5,975 bases of DNA, from contig JAUHXB010000082.1 in the NCBI GenBank assembly GCA_030427215.1, forward strand, positions 1-5,975, in the 5' to 3' direction. The notes under the pieces are model-generated. The model saw only the letters and a list, made by a program, of their open reading frames with translations. It did no database searches and was not told the DNA's origin. Both the position numbers and the translations under genes were made by a program. Source of the stretch: Alphaproteobacteria bacterium. GTDB lineage: Bacteria; Pseudomonadota; Alphaproteobacteria; Micavibrionales; UBA1664. This document shows, piece by piece, positions 4,501-5,975 of this stretch (the stretch's first letter is position 1; every line of letters begins with the position of its first letter).

Positions 4501-5106
4501 TTAAGGCCTTGCGATGGCTGCGGAAGATCTTTTTGTTTCTGGTTTGGATTGTTGCGCCAATGTGTATTCAATAGCACTTGTAAAATCCTGAAAAGGCTTT
4601 TCATCAATAAAAAACATAAAACTATTGTCTAAATCAAACCAACCGATGCGCTTTGATCCGTTTAGTACTCCAGCTTTCTCTAGTTCATCGAAAAACGCAG
4701 ATTCTTGAAAAAAAGATTTTGATGCTAAATCATTATCAAGACCTGCGGCCTCGCTCTCAATAAATGTTATGACATCATCAATTACTGATCTTGGTGCAAT
4801 TATCCATACGGGAACAAACTTGGTATCACGTGGTGAGACCCTTTGATGATAATCTGACTGAACGACTTCAACACTCGTAAGCAATTTAAACATTTCGCCG
4901 TTTTGATAATGCCTCATAAATTTTGAAACGGCTCTGGGCAGGGCGCCCATTTCAAATTTCGATGACCCCATATAATCAAAAGAAAAAAATTGATTTAATT
5001 CGGTAATGACCTCGCGGTTAAAACCAAGAGCCATATCATTAAGATTTAATCCCCCTGATGTTGAAGGGTTAAGTCGTTGTAGATGCTCGGGCTTTTTAAA
5101 TGACAT
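4501..5106 (-). CDS. Conserved-looking protein of unknown function with a DYMGS-x2-FE-x-GALP motif
   Basis: A 201-aa protein without signal peptide or membrane segment, so probably cytoplasmic. Its most striking segment is F-D-Y-M-G-S-S-K-F-E-M-G-A-L-P-R at 43-58. From memory, the very similar D-Y-M-G-S-A-E-F-E-x-G-A-L-P occurs in uncharacterised proteins from phages, plasmids and scattered bacterial genomes. A second notable block is G-W-F-D-L-D-N-S-F-M-F-F at 155-166. No nucleotide-binding or catalytic motif is evident. The gene follows ispA on the same strand but has its own promoter, and converges with the 168-aa gene across 50 bases. The C-terminal 20 residues are polar and look disordered. 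If the recollection holds, the gene may have arrived by horizontal transfer. Reality of the gene is likely; the function is unknown. Confidence 0.72.
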   Translation of the reverse strand: MSFKKPEHLQRLNPSTSGGLNLNDMALGFNREVITELNQFFSFDYMGSSKFEMGALPRAVSKFMRHYQNGEMFKLLTSVEVVQSDYHQRVSPRDTKFVPVWIIAPRSVIDDVITFIESEAAGLDNDLASKSFFQESAFFDELEKAGVLNGSKRIGWFDLDNSFMFFIDEKPFQDFTSAIEYTLAQQSKPETKRSSAAIARP

Positions 5107-5134
5107 TTTATGTATCGTCCTGTTATTTGAAGAT

Positions 5135-5163
5135 ACTCTACAAAATTAAAAAGCCGCTGTCAA
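5135..5163 (-). promoter_or_regulatory. Promoter of the 201-aa DYMGS-motif gene
   Basis: On the minus strand a perfect TTGACA (5163-5158), a 17-base spacer and TAGAGT (5140-5135, 4/6). The predicted transcript start is about 5128, giving a leader of about 22 bases. That leader holds AGGA (5121-5118), which is 11 bases from the ATG. The -35 begins nine bases after the ispA stop, and no terminator separates them. Confidence 0.6.
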
Positions 5164-5171
5164 ATTTTATG

Positions 5172-5975
5172 TTAAGCTCGTCTTTCCAAAACATGGTGTG
5201 CAAATTTTTTAAGCGTGTTTGCACGATCACCAAACACATGCAAGTGACGGCAGGCCTGGGCAACCAACATTTCGGCGCGCATGCGGGCCTGATCCTTACC
5301 CAATGTTGATACAAATGTGGCCTTACCTGCGGCTTCATCCTGATTGGCAGGTTTACCCATTTCTTCTTCATCGGCCTCAACATCTAAAATATCATCGGTC
5401 ACTTGGAAGGCGAGGCCTAAATCATGGGCATATCCCCGTAATGCTTTTTTATGGGCATCGTCTGCTTTCCCTAAAATGGCGCCAGCCTCACACGCGAAAG
5501 CCATCAACATCCCTGTTTTTAGGCGTTGAAGACGGGAAATTGTCCCCACATCAAACTCTTCGGTTTCGGCAATCAAATCCAACATTTGACCACCACACAT
5601 GCCGTGCCCGCCCGCAGCCTTTGCCATTGCGGTGACAAGGTGACATCTGACGCGTGGATCTTCGTGCGTTTGGTTGTCGGATAATATTTCAAACCCCAGT
5701 GCCTGCAGGGCATCGCCTGCTAAAATGGCCGTGGCTTCATCAAATTTACGATGGACGGATGGCTGTCCGCGGCGAGTATCCGCATTATCCATTGCCGGTA
5801 AATCATCATGAATAAGAGAATAACAATGAATAAATTCCAATGCCGCCGCCGCGCGTTTTGCGCGTGTTGGGTCAACATTAAATAATTTTGCCGATTGCAT
5901 CACCAAAAATGGACGCAAACGCTTACCACCACCTAATGACCCATAGCGCATGGCGTCATAAAGCAACCCTTCGGC
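5172..5975 (-). CDS. ispA: Polyprenyl (farnesyl/geranyl) diphosphate synthase, 5' end outside the window
   Basis: 267 codons of a class-I trans-prenyltransferase, open at the right edge; about 25-35 N-terminal residues are missing compared with the usual length near 295. Numbering from the edge, it shows GGGKRLRP (15-22, substrate-binding Lys/Arg), the first aspartate-rich motif DDLPAMD (57-63), R-R-G following it, GGQMLDL (128-134), and the second aspartate-rich motif DDILD (194-198). The late G-K-P-x-N-x-D and GKATFVSTLG blocks are typical of IspA. The DDxxxxD first motif and small residues upstream place it with bacterial farnesyl-type synthases; exact chain length is not provable here. 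It condenses IPP with DMAPP/GPP in the cytoplasm, feeding undecaprenyl, quinone and related pathways. A TTG at 5966 is an internal Leu codon, not the start. The frequent alphaproteobacterial partner dxs does not follow it. Confidence 0.93.
   Translation of the reverse strand, partial: AEGLLYDAMRYGSLGGGKRLRPFLVMQSAKLFNVDPTRAKRAAAALEFIHCYSLIHDDLPAMDNADTRRGQPSVHRKFDEATAILAGDALQALGFEILSDNQTHEDPRVRCHLVTAMAKAAGGHGMCGGQMLDLIAETEEFDVGTISRLQRLKTGMLMAFACEAGAILGKADDAHKKALRGYAHDLGLAFQVTDDILDVEADEEEMGKPANQDEAAGKATFVSTLGKDQARMRAEMLVAQACRHLHVFGDRANTLKKFAHHVLERRA

Noticed and set aside
4448..4503. AT-only inverted repeat (TAATTAT at 4483-4489 with ATAATTA at 4497-4503, and another TAATTAT at 4448-4454) between the two convergent genes
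   Set aside because: The stem has no G-C pair, a 7-base loop and no U-tract of the expected form. In DNA this AT-rich such repeats arise by chance, so I do not call a terminator.
4368..4607. Minus-strand 79-codon open frame spanning the convergent gene ends
   Set aside because: It overlaps the ends of both neighbouring genes out of frame, has no ribosome site or promoter of its own, and its translation resembles no family.
5100..5635. Open frames on both strands overlapping ispA (5100-5309, 5138-5383, 5219-5635, 5344-5529)
   Set aside because: They are out-of-frame shadows of the ispA coding region, with low-complexity or His/Arg-rich translations.
5172..5966. ispA starting at TTG 5966
   Set aside because: The frame stays open to the window edge, and the residues there align with the family's internal E-G-x-L-Y-D-A-x-R-Y-G region, so the true start lies beyond 5975.
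1..5975. tRNA/rRNA genes, CRISPR arrays, insertion sequences, toxin-antitoxin or defence modules, riboswitches
   Set aside because: I looked for clover-leaf arms, regular direct repeats, transposase motifs and terminal inverted repeats, and long structured leaders. None is supported; the intergenic spaces are too short for most of them.

Overview
The window looks like a compact, AT-rich chromosomal segment of an alphaproteobacterium. The evidence is gene content and order rather than any single marker: an MJ0042-type zinc-ribbon gene diverging from an ftsE-ftsX-ydcF (DUF218) operon, a TlpA-like thioredoxin next to a tiny LptM-type lipoprotein, and a class-II farnesyl/geranyl diphosphate synthase. 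Intergenic space is minimal. Several genes overlap or abut, and no convincing intrinsic terminator was seen. This density, together with apparently missing neighbours (argH and lysA beside the lipoprotein, dxs after ispA), would suit a streamlined or host-dependent lineage. The exact order cannot be decided from this sequence.

Layout. Positions 1-2476 (minus strand) form a tightly coupled four-gene operon, read right to left: a secreted helical-repeat protein, ftsE, ftsX, then the start of a ydcF-like gene that leaves the window. The junctions are TAAATG, ATGA and ATGA. From a 40-bp divergent spacer with a palindromic -10 element, a plus-strand zinc-ribbon/membrane-anchor gene runs from 2517 to 3122. 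Its reading frame is interrupted by one in-frame TAG at 2706-2708. A 39-codon lipoprotein gene (minus, 3119-3238) fits exactly between that gene and tlpA, sharing bases with both: overlapping stops at TTAA and overlapping starts in the palindrome TCATGATCATGA. Then come tlpA (plus), an orphan 168-aa protein with its own promoter (plus, 3944-4450), a convergent 201-aa protein of unknown function carrying a DYMGS...FE.GALP motif (minus, 4501-5106), and ispA (minus, 5172 to the right edge, missing its 5' end).

How they work together. FtsE/FtsX is the ABC-type divisome module that, in studied bacteria, controls peptidoglycan hydrolases through a periplasmic partner. The secreted repeat protein heading the same operon is therefore a candidate for an envelope role, though this is inference. 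TlpA (periplasmic thiol-disulfide chemistry), the LptM-like lipoprotein (in E. coli LptM assists disulfide maturation of the LPS translocon LptD) and the YdcF-like protein are also envelope functions. Most of the window thus concerns cell-envelope biogenesis and division, flanked by isoprenoid precursor synthesis. The main surprises are the single in-frame TAG, the extreme packing around the lipoprotein gene, a recurring pattern of -10 boxes only a few bases from start codons (predicted leaderless mRNAs), and two unassigned genes between tlpA and ispA. I see no RNA gene, CRISPR array, insertion sequence or recognisable defence system.
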